Positions 32,946 through 41,988 of a stretch of 64,000 nucleotides of DNA are shown in pieces. Position 1 is the stretch's first letter, and each line of letters opens with the position of its first letter. Source of the DNA: Salinimicrobium sp035607535 (GTDB lineage Bacteria; Bacteroidota; Bacteroidia; Flavobacteriales; Flavobacteriaceae); the NCBI RefSeq assembly GCF_035607535.1, contig NZ_JAYDZX010000003.1, positions 124,001 to 188,000 of the forward strand. The letters are read 5' to 3'. The notes below the pieces were generated by a model. That model saw only the letters and a program-made list of their open reading frames with translations, made no database searches and was not told where the DNA came from. Made by a program: the position numbers and the translations under genes.

Positions 32946-34694
32946 ATGGGTAATTTAAAATTACAGGGACGCACACGAGCGCAGGAAAGTTCAAACGCTA
33001 TTGAACGAATGTATATTACTATGCGTCACCTTTTTAATCGTGGGTTCTACAAACCTATGGGCGTTTCGGGGGAGACTCTACGCGAATCTTTATTGATTCT
33101 ACGTCCCGAAATATACGGATCTGTTGCAGAGGAAAAAGTTGAGCTTAACGGACTTCTTTACGTGATGGACCGGCTGCCTTTGGGCATTGAAGAATGCCGC
33201 TTTATCAATCTAACAAGTGATGAAGGATACGGGAATTCTCATTTCAAACCTATAGTTCCGCCGAAAAGACGCAGGAACTGTTACAGGATCGATGAGGAGC
33301 AAATGAACATTGAGATCACCCGGGGGCGATCGGAAATTTATGATATCCTTACTCACCTCACTTTTCTATTTATCGAATCTCATAAGGTGATGAGACGCGT
33401 TTTGATAGATGAAGAAGGAGAGGTTTCCCGTGACTGGCAAAAGCTGGAGATGGCGGTTACTCAAAAAGAGCCGTTAACCCAGGCACAACGGGAAGTTGCA
33501 CTTACTCACACGGCAAATATCCTGGGCCGCACCTTTAGGGAAGTGACCACAATTTATCCCCTTTTTAGCACCTCATCGAGCCCCGAGAGATTCCTGCATA
33601 TCATCTATTACCTGGGAAAACTGGCAATTGACGAGATGCTAAATAACAACAAGAGGATAGTCACTTTTAGCCCCGTACTGCGTGAGCGCCTTGGACATCA
33701 CATTCACGGCGAGATCTGGGCGAACAAGATCAAGGAGGTTTTGCTTGAAAAGAACCTTATGAATAGGCCTCTACACATCATTAGTGCCAATATGCATAGT
33801 GTAATGAACACGTTGTATGCTTCGGAAGCTCTAAAGGCCGAGCTTAAGAAAAAATCTCTTTTCGGGATCTATGAGGATCTTAGCAACAACGCCAATGGGC
33901 AGCTACGAATGAAGGTGATGAAAAATGCTGTTTCTGAAGGGATGGTTTTCATTGAAGATACCAGCGGTGCAAACATTGATGTGCAGATCTTTGATACTGC
34001 TAAAATGTCCTCAATTAATCCGAAGTTCAGCCTTGACAAGAAGACAAAAGATGAAGATAAACCGGTTATCATGGTGATGGATTACGCCTTTGGAGAGCAG
34101 GCCTATGAGACGATGGATGAAATGCTGAAACCTTACCAGTCTGAACACGGAAACATCCATTTGAATGTCGCTTCCATTTCAATAATGGGAAAAGCAGGAA
34201 TTCTAGTTGGTGGTAAGGGAGATATTATGATCCCAACAGCACACCTTTTTGAAGGTACAGCCGATAATTACCCGTTCCACAATGAACTCACCAAGGCCGA
34301 TCTTGAAGGCAACGGTATTCATGTTTGTGATGGCTCCATGGTAACTGTATTAGGTACTTCCCTCCAAAATAAGGATATCCTCAAATTCTTCCACGAATCA
34401 ACATGGAATGTAGTAGGATTGGAAATGGAAGGTGCGCATTATCAAAAGGCGATACAGGCAGCTTCAAGGTTAAGAGGAAATATTAGTGAAAATGTAAAGG
34501 TGAGATATGCGTACTATGCTTCAGATAATCCTTTAGAAACCGGAAGCACCTTAGCTTCTGGCGGACTTGGAACTACGGGTGTCAAGCCAACTTACCTCAT
34601 CACAGAGAAAATACTGGAACAGATCTTTGAACTTCCGCAGGAAAAGGGGAAAAAAGAAAGATCAGAAAAAAAGGAAACTGTAAATGGAGAATAA
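32946..34694 (+). CDS. DUF6909 family protein, nucleoside-phosphorylase-like C-terminal part
   Basis: The 582-residue protein begins MGNLKLQGRTRAQESSNAIE and shows no signal peptide or membrane segment, consistent with DUF6909 (family name from memory). In the last third a VVGLEMEGAHY motif (Glu493, Met494, Glu495) is followed by YAYYASDNPLETGS (Ser526, Asp527, Asn528). These resemble the EMEgA...SDN ribose-binding and catalytic signatures of purine nucleoside phosphorylases and MTA/SAH nucleosidases. This is my inference; the fold of the rest is unrecognised. It sits in an operon between GH3 and rfbB and overlaps rfbB by 11 nt. Confidence 0.72.
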   Translation: MGNLKLQGRTRAQESSNAIERMYITMRHLFNRGFYKPMGVSGETLRESLLILRPEIYGSVAEEKVELNGLLYVMDRLPLGIEECRFINLTSDEGYGNSHFKPIVPPKRRRNCYRIDEEQMNIEITRGRSEIYDILTHLTFLFIESHKVMRRVLIDEEGEVSRDWQKLEMAVTQKEPLTQAQREVALTHTANILGRTFREVTTIYPLFSTSSSPERFLHIIYYLGKLAIDEMLNNNKRIVTFSPVLRERLGHHIHGEIWANKIKEVLLEKNLMNRPLHIISANMHSVMNTLYASEALKAELKKKSLFGIYEDLSNNANGQLRMKVMKNAVSEGMVFIEDTSGANIDVQIFDTAKMSSINPKFSLDKKTKDEDKPVIMVMDYAFGEQAYETMDEMLKPYQSEHGNIHLNVASISIMGKAGILVGGKGDIMIPTAHLFEGTADNYPFHNELTKADLEGNGIHVCDGSMVTVLGTSLQNKDILKFFHESTWNVVGLEMEGAHYQKAIQAASRLRGNISENVKVRYAYYASDNPLETGSTLASGGLGTTGVKPTYLITEKILEQIFELPQEKGKKERSEKKETVNGE

Positions 34695-35703
34695 GAAATA
34701 CACTTTAGTTACCGGAGGTGCCGGTTTTATAGGTTCAAATTACATCAATCTTTTTGTCAAGGATAAAGATACCCACATAGTGAACCTGGATCTATTGACT
34801 TACGCAGGGAATTTGGATAACCTGGAGGTTGATGGCCATGAGAACTACACCTTTGTCAAGGGAGATATTCGGGATAAGGAGCTCGTAAAAGCTCTGTTTG
34901 AAAAATACCATTTTTCGAAGGTGATAAATTTTGCAGCCGAATCTCACGTAGATAATTCCATTCTCAATCCTGCAGCCTTTGTTGAAACAAATATCAACGG
35001 AACTTTTAACCTGCTGCAAACTGCTTATACGCTATGGATGAATGGTCCTTTTGAGCTGAAGGAAGAATACAGCGACGCTAAATTTTTGCATGTTTCTACA
35101 GACGAGGTTTATGGAACTTTGGGAGCAGAAGGATTATTCACAGAGGAAACACCGTACGCACCAAACAGTCCTTATTCTGCTTCAAAAGCAGCTTCAGATT
35201 TCCTTGTTCGTAGTTATTTCCACACTTACGGAATGCCGGTCCTGACGACCAATTGTTCAAACAATTACGGTCCGCACCAGCATGACGAGAAGTTAATACC
35301 AACAATCATTCGCACTGCCCTAAAGAAGCAACCGATCCCTATTTACGGAGACGGAAAAAATGTGCGTGACTGGCTTTATGTTGCCGATCATTGTAAAGGG
35401 ATCAAGCTAGTCCTGGAGAACGGAAAATTCGGCGAAACTTACAATATTGGAGGTCGCAATGAACGTGAGAATATTTATATCGCGCAAAAGATCTCCGAAA
35501 TTTTGGATAGATTAGTGCCTCGTGAAGACGGTAAGAGTTATACAGATTTGATCACTTTTGTAAAAGACAGACCGGGTCACGACCAGCGTTATGCAATAGA
35601 CGCAACCAAACTGGAGTCTCAGCTGGGCTGGAAAGCCGATGAAAATTTTGAATCGGGTATAGAAAAGACGGTACAATGGTACCTTGAAAAGTATAAAGCA
35701 TGA
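34684..35703 (+). CDS. rfbB: dTDP-glucose 4,6-dehydratase
   Basis: The 339-residue short-chain dehydrogenase catalyses dTDP-glucose to dTDP-4-keto-6-deoxyglucose. Its NAD-binding motif is GGAGFIG at residues 10-16. The catalytic YxxxK is YSASKAASD around residue 160, with an STDEVYG segment (VSTDEVYGTLGAEGLF) before it. The ending (WYLEKYKA) is typical of RfbB. It overlaps rfbA by the ATGA arrangement and DUF6909 by 11 nt. With rfbA, rfbC and rfbD it completes dTDP-L-rhamnose synthesis. Confidence 0.96.
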   Translation: MENKKYTLVTGGAGFIGSNYINLFVKDKDTHIVNLDLLTYAGNLDNLEVDGHENYTFVKGDIRDKELVKALFEKYHFSKVINFAAESHVDNSILNPAAFVETNINGTFNLLQTAYTLWMNGPFELKEEYSDAKFLHVSTDEVYGTLGAEGLFTEETPYAPNSPYSASKAASDFLVRSYFHTYGMPVLTTNCSNNYGPHQHDEKLIPTIIRTALKKQPIPIYGDGKNVRDWLYVADHCKGIKLVLENGKFGETYNIGGRNERENIYIAQKISEILDRLVPREDGKSYTDLITFVKDRPGHDQRYAIDATKLESQLGWKADENFESGIEKTVQWYLEKYKA

Positions 35704-36557
35704 AAGGCATCATCCTGGCCGGAGGTTCGGGAACAAGATTACATCCCTTGACTCTTGCATTAAGCAAGCAGTTAATGCCGGTGTATGATAAACCCATGAT
35801 CTATTATCCACTATCCACTTTGATGATGGCGGGAATAAGAGAGATCCTCATCATTTCCACCCCTAAAGATCTGCCTGTGTTCAGGGAGCTGTTAGGAGAT
35901 GGAAGCCGGTATGGATGTGATTTTCAGTATGCCACACAGGAGGAACCAAGAGGTCTCGCCGAAGCCTTTATCATTGGTGCAGAATTTATTGGAAATGAAA
36001 AGGTAGCTCTTATACTAGGGGATAATATCTTTTATGGCTCAGGTCTTGACAAGCTTCTTCAAAACAATAACAATCCCGAGGGCGGGATGATCTTTGCCTA
36101 TCATGTACACGACCCGAAACGATACGGAGTAGTGGATTTTGACAAGTCGGGCAAGGTAATTTCTATAGAAGAGAAACCAGCCTCACCAAAATCCAATTTT
36201 GCAGTGCCGGGAATATATTTTTATGACAATGACGTGGTAGAAATTGCGAGGAATATAAAACCTTCGGGCAGGGGAGAACTGGAGATCACCGATGTGAATA
36301 ATGCTTATCTAGAGATAGGAAAATTACAGGTGAGTATTCTCGACAAAGGTACAGCATGGCTCGATACCGGAACCTTTGATTCTCTCATGAAAGCCTCACA
36401 ATTTGTGCAGGTGATAGAAGAACGGCAGGGTTTAAAGATTGGAGCAATTGAAGAAACAGCCTATAAAATGGGCTATATTAATGAAGAACAGCTGCACCGC
36501 CTTGCGCAACCACTGCTAAAAAGCGGTTACGGTGAATATCTTTTACAACTGGATTAA
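35700..36557 (+). CDS. rfbA: Glucose-1-phosphate thymidylyltransferase
   Basis: The 285-residue nucleotidyltransferase makes dTDP-glucose from dTTP and glucose 1-phosphate, the first committed step. It starts with MKGIILAGGSGTRLHPLT, the nucleotide-binding signature, and contains the RmlA region LGDNIFYGSGL and ISIEEKPASPKSNFAV. Length is standard for RmlA (~290). ATGA overlap with rfbB and direct abutment with rfbC show tight coupling. Confidence 0.96.
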   Translation: MKGIILAGGSGTRLHPLTLALSKQLMPVYDKPMIYYPLSTLMMAGIREILIISTPKDLPVFRELLGDGSRYGCDFQYATQEEPRGLAEAFIIGAEFIGNEKVALILGDNIFYGSGLDKLLQNNNNPEGGMIFAYHVHDPKRYGVVDFDKSGKVISIEEKPASPKSNFAVPGIYFYDNDVVEIARNIKPSGRGELEITDVNNAYLEIGKLQVSILDKGTAWLDTGTFDSLMKASQFVQVIEERQGLKIGAIEETAYKMGYINEEQLHRLAQPLLKSGYGEYLLQLD

Positions 36558-37106
36558 ATGTTAGAACTGGAACAGACACCTCTAAAAGATTGTTTTTTAC
36601 TGAAGCCTTCGGTGTTTCGGGATCACCGCGGTACCTTTTTGGAAAGCTTTAGTCAGAGGAGATTTGAAGAAGTCACAGGCCTGCAGATCGACTTTGTGCA
36701 GGACAACCAATCATCTTCCAAAAAGGGGGTTTTGAGGGGTCTTCATTTTCAGAAGGGAAAATATGCACAATCAAAGTTGGTGCGAACTGTAGTTGGTAAG
36801 GTGCTGGATGTGGTTGTGGATCTAAGACCCCATTCCCCCACCTTCAAAAAATCATTTAAGGCTGTTTTAAGCGATGAAAACCATCATCAGCTCTTTGTGC
36901 CTGCCGGTTTTGCACATGGCTTTTTAACGCTTTCTGAAGTCTCTGTGTTCGCATATAAATGTGATCGTTACTTTCACAAGGACGCCGATGCCGGAGTATT
37001 TTTTAATGATGCGGAATTTAAAATAGATTGGGAATACCCCGTTGAAGACCTTATACTTTCAGAAAAAGATAAGAACCTTCCCCTTTTTAAAGACTTGGAC
37101 TTATGA
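36558..37106 (+). CDS. rfbC: dTDP-4-dehydrorhamnose 3,5-epimerase
   Basis: The 182-residue cupin-fold epimerase acts at C3 and C5 of the 4-keto intermediate. Motifs: FRDHRGTFLESFSQRRFEE, VLRGLHFQ (catalytic His) and FVPAGFAHGFLTLSE with VFAYKCD (catalytic Tyr). Length is normal (180-190). It follows rfbA without a gap and overlaps rfbD by 4 nt. Confidence 0.96.
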   Translation: MLELEQTPLKDCFLLKPSVFRDHRGTFLESFSQRRFEEVTGLQIDFVQDNQSSSKKGVLRGLHFQKGKYAQSKLVRTVVGKVLDVVVDLRPHSPTFKKSFKAVLSDENHHQLFVPAGFAHGFLTLSEVSVFAYKCDRYFHKDADAGVFFNDAEFKIDWEYPVEDLILSEKDKNLPLFKDLDL

Positions 37107-37945
37107 AAATTCTAGTTACAGGAGCGGGAGGCCAACTTGGAAAGTGCTTTAGACAAGCTTCTAAAAATTACCCCCATTGGGATTTCACCTTTACAACTTC
37201 CGAAGATCTTGACCTGTCACAATTTGCTGTGGTGGGGGCTTACCTGCGAAGGGAAAAATTTGGTATCTGTATCAATTGCGCCGCTTACACCAAGGTCGAT
37301 CAGGCAGAGAAGGAGCAGGAAATGGCATACCTCACCAACGCTGAAAGCGTGCGTAACCTGGCCAAAGACTGTGAAGAGATAGGTTGCACTTTAATCCACT
37401 TTTCTACTGATTATGTTTTTAATGGGAAGAAAACCTCTCCCTATTCAGAAGAGGATGAAACAGATCCCCTGAACGTTTACGGGGCGTCAAAATTACTTGG
37501 AGAACAATACATTCAGGAGGCATTGTCCAGGTACTACATCTTCAGGACATCCTGGCTTTATTCAGATATTGGAAAGAATTTTTTCAACACCATAAGGACT
37601 AAAGCAGAGGAAGGCGAAACTTTAAATATCACTACTTCACAAAAAGGAACGCCAACAAATGCACATGATCTGGCTAATTTTGTGTTGAAAATCATAGCAC
37701 AAGGTCAAACTAAATACGGTTTATATCACTACAGTAACCTGGGGGAGGCAACCTGGTATGATTTTGCAAAAGAGATATTACATTTGATGGATTCTCCTAC
37801 CAGCCTGAATGAGAACAACGACTTCGAGACCCTGGCCATTAGGCCGGAGTACAGCGTTCTGAGTAAGGAGAAGATTCAGACGGCTTTCGGCTTACCTGTT
37901 CCGCATTGGAAGGATAGTTTGAAACAGCTTTCTCAAAAGGTATAA
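37103..37945 (+). CDS. rfbD: dTDP-4-dehydrorhamnose reductase
   Basis: The 280-residue SDR enzyme reduces the 4-keto group to give dTDP-L-rhamnose. NAD(P)-binding motif GAGGQLGKCF at residues 7-16; catalytic YGASKLLGE (YxxxK) around residue 126; STDYVFNG and INCAAYTKVDQAE are family signatures. The frame begins in the ATGA overlap with rfbC, and its final 13 nt overlap the end of the convergent SRPBCC gene. Confidence 0.96.
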   Translation: MKILVTGAGGQLGKCFRQASKNYPHWDFTFTTSEDLDLSQFAVVGAYLRREKFGICINCAAYTKVDQAEKEQEMAYLTNAESVRNLAKDCEEIGCTLIHFSTDYVFNGKKTSPYSEEDETDPLNVYGASKLLGEQYIQEALSRYYIFRTSWLYSDIGKNFFNTIRTKAEEGETLNITTSQKGTPTNAHDLANFVLKIIAQGQTKYGLYHYSNLGEATWYDFAKEILHLMDSPTSLNENNDFETLAIRPEYSVLSKEKIQTAFGLPVPHWKDSLKQLSQKV

Positions 37946-38592
37946 TCTCTTTCAATAAACCATTTAAAATTTCTCACATCTTCTTCGACCATGTCCTCAA
38001 ACACAGGATTAAAGAGTCGGGCGGCACTTTCTCCGGCTATTCCACCGGGAGCGTGGTAAGAGATCACAACGTGCAGTTCTGTTCCTTCGCCCGCGTCCAG
38101 AAATTCTACTTTACCTGCATTTTCTATTGATGATCCCGGTAAAGACTGCCAGCCAAGAAGTTCAAAAGGCCGCTCTTTTACAATTTCACTTTTCCATCGC
38201 AGCGTGCCTACGTGTCCCGGTAAACTTGCCTCCCACACAGAAATACTGTCATTTAGACTCTCTACACTTTCCAGGTGTTCCATAAACAGCGGAAGATTTT
38301 CCAGGTTTCTCCAGAAGGTATAGACCTCTTCCCGAGGCTTATCTACGAACATTTTCAGTTGAATGTTGACATTTCGGCTGCGGTTATCAGGCTTTGTCTT
38401 TCCTATTGCGTTATACACAAAACAATTACCCGATATGCCCCGGTAGAGAAGGTAACCCGCAAGAACAGCTTCGATTCCGCTCTTTTTCTCTTTTCCTAAG
38501 GCGTCATATAAAAAATAAGCTCCCGCCAGGAGAGAAGCACCTCTTTCTGCCGGACTAACATTGGTGTATAGATGTTGTAAAAGTTTCCTCAT
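37933..38592 (-). CDS. SRPBCC (polyketide cyclase-like) protein with N-terminal YgaP-like membrane segment
   Basis: The 219-residue protein joins an N-terminal ~65 residues with hydrophobic segments (SPAERGASLLAGAYFLYDAL and the YLLYRGISGNCFVY turn, a DUF2892/YgaP-like pair) to a START-type SRPBCC domain (residues 75-215; FVDKPREEVYTFWRNLENLP). SRPBCC domains bind hydrophobic ligands; the ligand is unknown. It converges with rfbD, overlapping it by 13 nt. The 176-nt region upstream contains no recognised promoter. Confidence 0.8.
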   Translation of the reverse strand: MRKLLQHLYTNVSPAERGASLLAGAYFLYDALGKEKKSGIEAVLAGYLLYRGISGNCFVYNAIGKTKPDNRSRNVNIQLKMFVDKPREEVYTFWRNLENLPLFMEHLESVESLNDSISVWEASLPGHVGTLRWKSEIVKERPFELLGWQSLPGSSIENAGKVEFLDAGEGTELHVVISYHAPGGIAGESAARLFNPVFEDMVEEDVRNFKWFIERDYTF

Positions 38593-38768
38593 GAGTCTTG
38601 TTTTTCTGTTTTATAGCCTAATTTACTCATATTGAGACTCAGGCTGAGTTTCAGTTATGCTTAAATTGGGTTAAATTATTCTTAAATGTCGAAGGAATAG
38701 GAGCAGTCAACTAATTAGGTGATGGTGGTGAGACCTAATTTTATTACTTTCGGAAGTAAAACCAACCA

Positions 38769-39758
38769 ATGAAGAAAAGGATACTCATTACCGGGGCCGC
38801 GGGATTCCTCGGTTCTCATCTCTGCGATAAATTTATACATGAAGGTAATCACGTGATAGGAATGGATAACCTTATCACCGGGGACAAAAGAAATATTGAG
38901 CACCTTTTTAAGCTGGAAAATTTCGAGTTTTACCACCATGACGTAACAACCTTTGTACATGTGCCGGGTAAGCTCGATTATATATTGCACTTCGCTTCTC
39001 CTGCCAGTCCCATTGATTATCTAAAGATCCCGATCCAAACCCTTAAAGTAGGTTCGCTGGGAACTCATAATTTGCTGGGGCTTGCAATGGTGAAAAAAGC
39101 ACGTATCCTAATTGCTTCGACTTCTGAAGTCTATGGAGATCCACAGGTTCACCCCCAAACAGAAGATTACTACGGAAATGTAAACACAATAGGTCCCCGG
39201 GGAGTTTATGACGAAGCAAAACGCTTTCAGGAATCTATTACCATGGCTTACCACCGTTTCCACGGGCTGGAAACCCGGATTGTGAGGATCTTCAACACCT
39301 ATGGACCCAGAATGCGACTGAATGACGGGCGGGTAATTCCTGCATTTATTGGCCAGGCATTAAGAGGAGAAGATCTCACGGTATTCGGCGATGGGTCCCA
39401 AACCCGCTCTTTCTGTTATGTAGATGACCAGGTAGAGGGAATTTATAAGCTGTTGTTGAGTAATTATGCTTATCCCGTGAACATTGGAAACCCTCATGAG
39501 ATCACGATAAGAGACTTTGCCGAAGAGATCATCAAACTTACAGGAACAGATCAAAAGATCGTATATAAACCTCTGCCCGAAGATGACCCCATGCAAAGGC
39601 AACCGGACATTTCCAAGGCTAAAGAGGTCCTTGGGTGGGAACCTAAGATCTCCCGAAGTGAAGGCATGAAAAGGACTTACGAATACTTTAAAGGCCTCAC
39701 TGAAGAAGAACTTCATCGAAGCGAACACAAGGATTTTTCAAAACACATTCGAAAATAA
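38769..39758 (+). CDS. UDP-glucuronate decarboxylase-like NAD-dependent epimerase/dehydratase
   Basis: The 329-residue extended SDR has GAAGFLGSH at residues 9-17 (NAD binding) and the catalytic YDEAKRFQE (YxxxK), with TSEVYGDPQVHPQ ahead of it. The combination of ASPASPIDY, TSEVYGDP and GPRGVYDEAKR is that of UDP-xylose synthase (UXS). It would convert UDP-glucuronate to UDP-xylose; UDP-glucuronate supply (ugd) is not in this window. Just upstream, TTACTT-TCGG-AAGTAA forms a small hairpin and contains an imperfect -7 box. Followed by a GT2 gene, it is probably part of a surface-glycan module. Confidence 0.88.
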   Translation: MKKRILITGAAGFLGSHLCDKFIHEGNHVIGMDNLITGDKRNIEHLFKLENFEFYHHDVTTFVHVPGKLDYILHFASPASPIDYLKIPIQTLKVGSLGTHNLLGLAMVKKARILIASTSEVYGDPQVHPQTEDYYGNVNTIGPRGVYDEAKRFQESITMAYHRFHGLETRIVRIFNTYGPRMRLNDGRVIPAFIGQALRGEDLTVFGDGSQTRSFCYVDDQVEGIYKLLLSNYAYPVNIGNPHEITIRDFAEEIIKLTGTDQKIVYKPLPEDDPMQRQPDISKAKEVLGWEPKISRSEGMKRTYEYFKGLTEEELHRSEHKDFSKHIRK

Positions 39759-39822
39759 CCTTTTTCGGGCCTGTAGTTTTTGGCCGTTCCCTAAGATTTT
39801 TTATAATGACTAAAACCTTGAA

Positions 39823-40602
39823 ATGAATTCCGACTCCGTGGTTTCTGTCATTATGCCGGCCTTTAATGCAGCCGCTTTTATAGCTGAAAGTATTCGATCT
39901 GTTCAGCAGCAAACTCATTCCTCCTGGGAGTTACTGGTGATTGATGATGCTTCAACAGATGAAACTTCTCAAATAGTGAAAAGATTCACGGAAGTTGATA
40001 ACCGCATCAAACTGCACGTGCTTCCCACCAATCAAGGCGCCGGGTTTGCCCGCAACATTGGGATCAAGGCTGCCACAGGAGATCATATTTCATTCCTTGA
40101 TGCCGATGACCTTTGGAAGCCTCACAAACTGGAAACGCAGTTAACGGTAATGGAAGAGGAAGGCGAGCAGGTATGCTTCAGCAGCTATGAACTTGTTGAC
40201 GAAAGTGGCCGGGGCCTTAATAAGGAAATAAAGGCATTGGAAAACCTAACTTTTGACAAGCTTAAAAAAGCCAACTACATTGGTAATCTCACCGGGATAT
40301 ATGATGCTGCAAAACTAGGGAAGATCTATTGTCCGTTAATCCGGAAGAGGCAGGACTGGGGACTATGGCTTCTGGCAGTTAAAAAGGCGGGCGGAGCAAG
40401 AGGAATCCGGGAGCCATTAGCTATCTACCGGGAGCGTAAAGGATCTATCTCCGGGAATAAATTTGAAATGCTTCAGTATAACTACAGAGTCTATAGAAAA
40501 GTGCTGAAATATTCCACTCTAAAAAGCCTTTTTTGGATGATCTTATTCCTGTGGGAACAATTGTTTGTAAAACAAAAGCAGAAAGTTGCTTTAAATAAGT
40601 GA
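39823..40602 (+). CDS. Glycosyltransferase family 2
   Basis: The 259-residue GT-A enzyme begins MNSDSVVSVIMPAFNAAAFI and carries the nucleotide-sugar motifs LLVIDDASTDETSQ and ISFLDADDLWKPHKLE (DxD-type Asp residues). It transfers a sugar from an activated donor to an acceptor; identities are unknown. The C-terminus is hydrophobic (LFWMILFLWEQLFV), suggesting membrane association. It overlaps the convergent CapK-like gene by 12 nt and follows the UXS-like gene by 64 nt. Confidence 0.9.
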   Translation: MNSDSVVSVIMPAFNAAAFIAESIRSVQQQTHSSWELLVIDDASTDETSQIVKRFTEVDNRIKLHVLPTNQGAGFARNIGIKAATGDHISFLDADDLWKPHKLETQLTVMEEEGEQVCFSSYELVDESGRGLNKEIKALENLTFDKLKKANYIGNLTGIYDAAKLGKIYCPLIRKRQDWGLWLLAVKKAGGARGIREPLAIYRERKGSISGNKFEMLQYNYRVYRKVLKYSTLKSLFWMILFLWEQLFVKQKQKVALNK

Positions 40603-41898
40603 TTCGAATTGCTTCAGCTTTCCCCTTTTGCTGCGGTTCAGGGTAGGTTGGTGTTCAAAATTCAGATCAAGTCCCTTTTCAAGATACACCTCCATTGCTT
40701 CTTCGATCTTTTTCTTTTTTTCAGGTGCCAATTCTACTTCAGAAACATAAATAACTTTAAATGCGCCGGGTTCTATCTGCTGGACGATGAATTCCTTGAT
40801 CTGTCCGTCATTCTCGATCACGCTCTTGGTAACGTAATAAAAAGTAAGGCCGGGTACCACTTTTCCGCTGGGCAATACAGCCATGTCGTTGGTCCTTCCC
40901 AAAAGCTTCTTTAAAACAGGCTTTTTGAGCGTGGAGTTTTCTGCCAGGGAGCCGGTATCGCCTATATCGTATCGAATGAATGGATGAGCCTTATTGTACA
41001 GGGAAGTAATTACAATTCGCCCTTCCTGGCCGTAAGGTAACTCTTTACCCCGGTCATCCAGGACCTCCACGAACATGGTCTCACTGTTAAGGATCCATTC
41101 CCCTTCAGGATTTTGAAAAGCAAGCAGGCCGAGTTCACTGGCGCCATACTCATTGACAATGGGCACTCCAAATGTCTCCTCCAGTAGAATTTTGTCCTCC
41201 TTGAAGAACATTTCACTAGTAACGATACACAACTTAAGTTGGGGGCAAATTTCTTTCAGGATGAGGTTCTTCTTCTTCAGGAATTTTGCGAAGCGAACGA
41301 TGGAGCTCGTGTAACCGTTGATATAATCAAAGCTTTTCTTCTGAAATTCACTCAGGAACTCTTCCATCTTCTCATCGCTGAGATTGAAAATGGGAAATCT
41401 GTACCTGAAACCGAAGCGATCTTTTATCCGTTCTTTAAAATATCCGAACCTATCGAGGGGAATTCCATAAAACCGGGCCTGAACAGAACGGTCCAGATCT
41501 ATACCGTACCAACGATAGCGGTCATTGAACTCTGCCCAGGAAAGGGCATGGCAAAACCGGTCTTTTGCAAAGATAAAGGGATGACCACTGGAACCCGAAG
41601 TTTTACCTACATAGCTGTTCTTGGAGCTAAAGTTCTTACTAAAGCGTTCTTCCAAAGGCCTTTGAAGGTCCTTCTTCTTCATTACCGGCACCTCTTCCCA
41701 GGTACTGTATTTTTCACTACCAAAGAAATCTTTGTAAAGGGAATTGTTCTGTAGGTGGTAATTGATTATTTCCTGCTTCTTTCTTTCCACATAGGCGGCA
41801 TATTCCGTTTCGGGAATATTTTTGATCTCCTCCAGGGCATTTTTGGCCTTTTTGATGGGGAAGCGATTGAGTTGTAATGAAAGGCTAAACCAGTTCAA
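40591..41898 (-). CDS. CapK-like phenylacetate-CoA ligase family adenylate-forming enzyme
   Basis: The 435-residue protein resembles the CapK/coenzyme F390 synthetase branch of the ANL superfamily. The ATP-loop is GKTSGSSGHPFIF near residue 98, with a later EYGASELGLLA and a HPFIRYDIGDTG motif. CapK-type proteins occur in capsular polysaccharide loci; their substrates are unproven. Its neighbours (GT2, UXS) fit that setting. It diverges from purD with a 90-nt gap and its C-terminal codons overlap the GT2 gene by 12 nt. Confidence 0.85.
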   Translation of the reverse strand: MNWFSLSLQLNRFPIKKAKNALEEIKNIPETEYAAYVERKKQEIINYHLQNNSLYKDFFGSEKYSTWEEVPVMKKKDLQRPLEERFSKNFSSKNSYVGKTSGSSGHPFIFAKDRFCHALSWAEFNDRYRWYGIDLDRSVQARFYGIPLDRFGYFKERIKDRFGFRYRFPIFNLSDEKMEEFLSEFQKKSFDYINGYTSSIVRFAKFLKKKNLILKEICPQLKLCIVTSEMFFKEDKILLEETFGVPIVNEYGASELGLLAFQNPEGEWILNSETMFVEVLDDRGKELPYGQEGRIVITSLYNKAHPFIRYDIGDTGSLAENSTLKKPVLKKLLGRTNDMAVLPSGKVVPGLTFYYVTKSVIENDGQIKEFIVQQIEPGAFKVIYVSEVELAPEKKKKIEEAMEVYLEKGLDLNFEHQPTLNRSKRGKLKQFESLI

Positions 41899-41955
41899 GA
41901 GTCAAGAAAGATTGTTTTTTATGCCAATAAGTTAGTGCTTTAATTTACAAACAAT

Positions 41956-41963
41956 TATTTTTG
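41956..41963 (+). promoter_or_regulatory. -7 promoter element (TATTTTTG) for purD
   Basis: TAnnTTTG match 25 nt before the purD ATG in the 90-nt gap with the divergent CapK-like gene. Confidence 0.5.
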
Positions 41964-41988
41964 AGGCAAGAAAGAAAACACAACCCTC

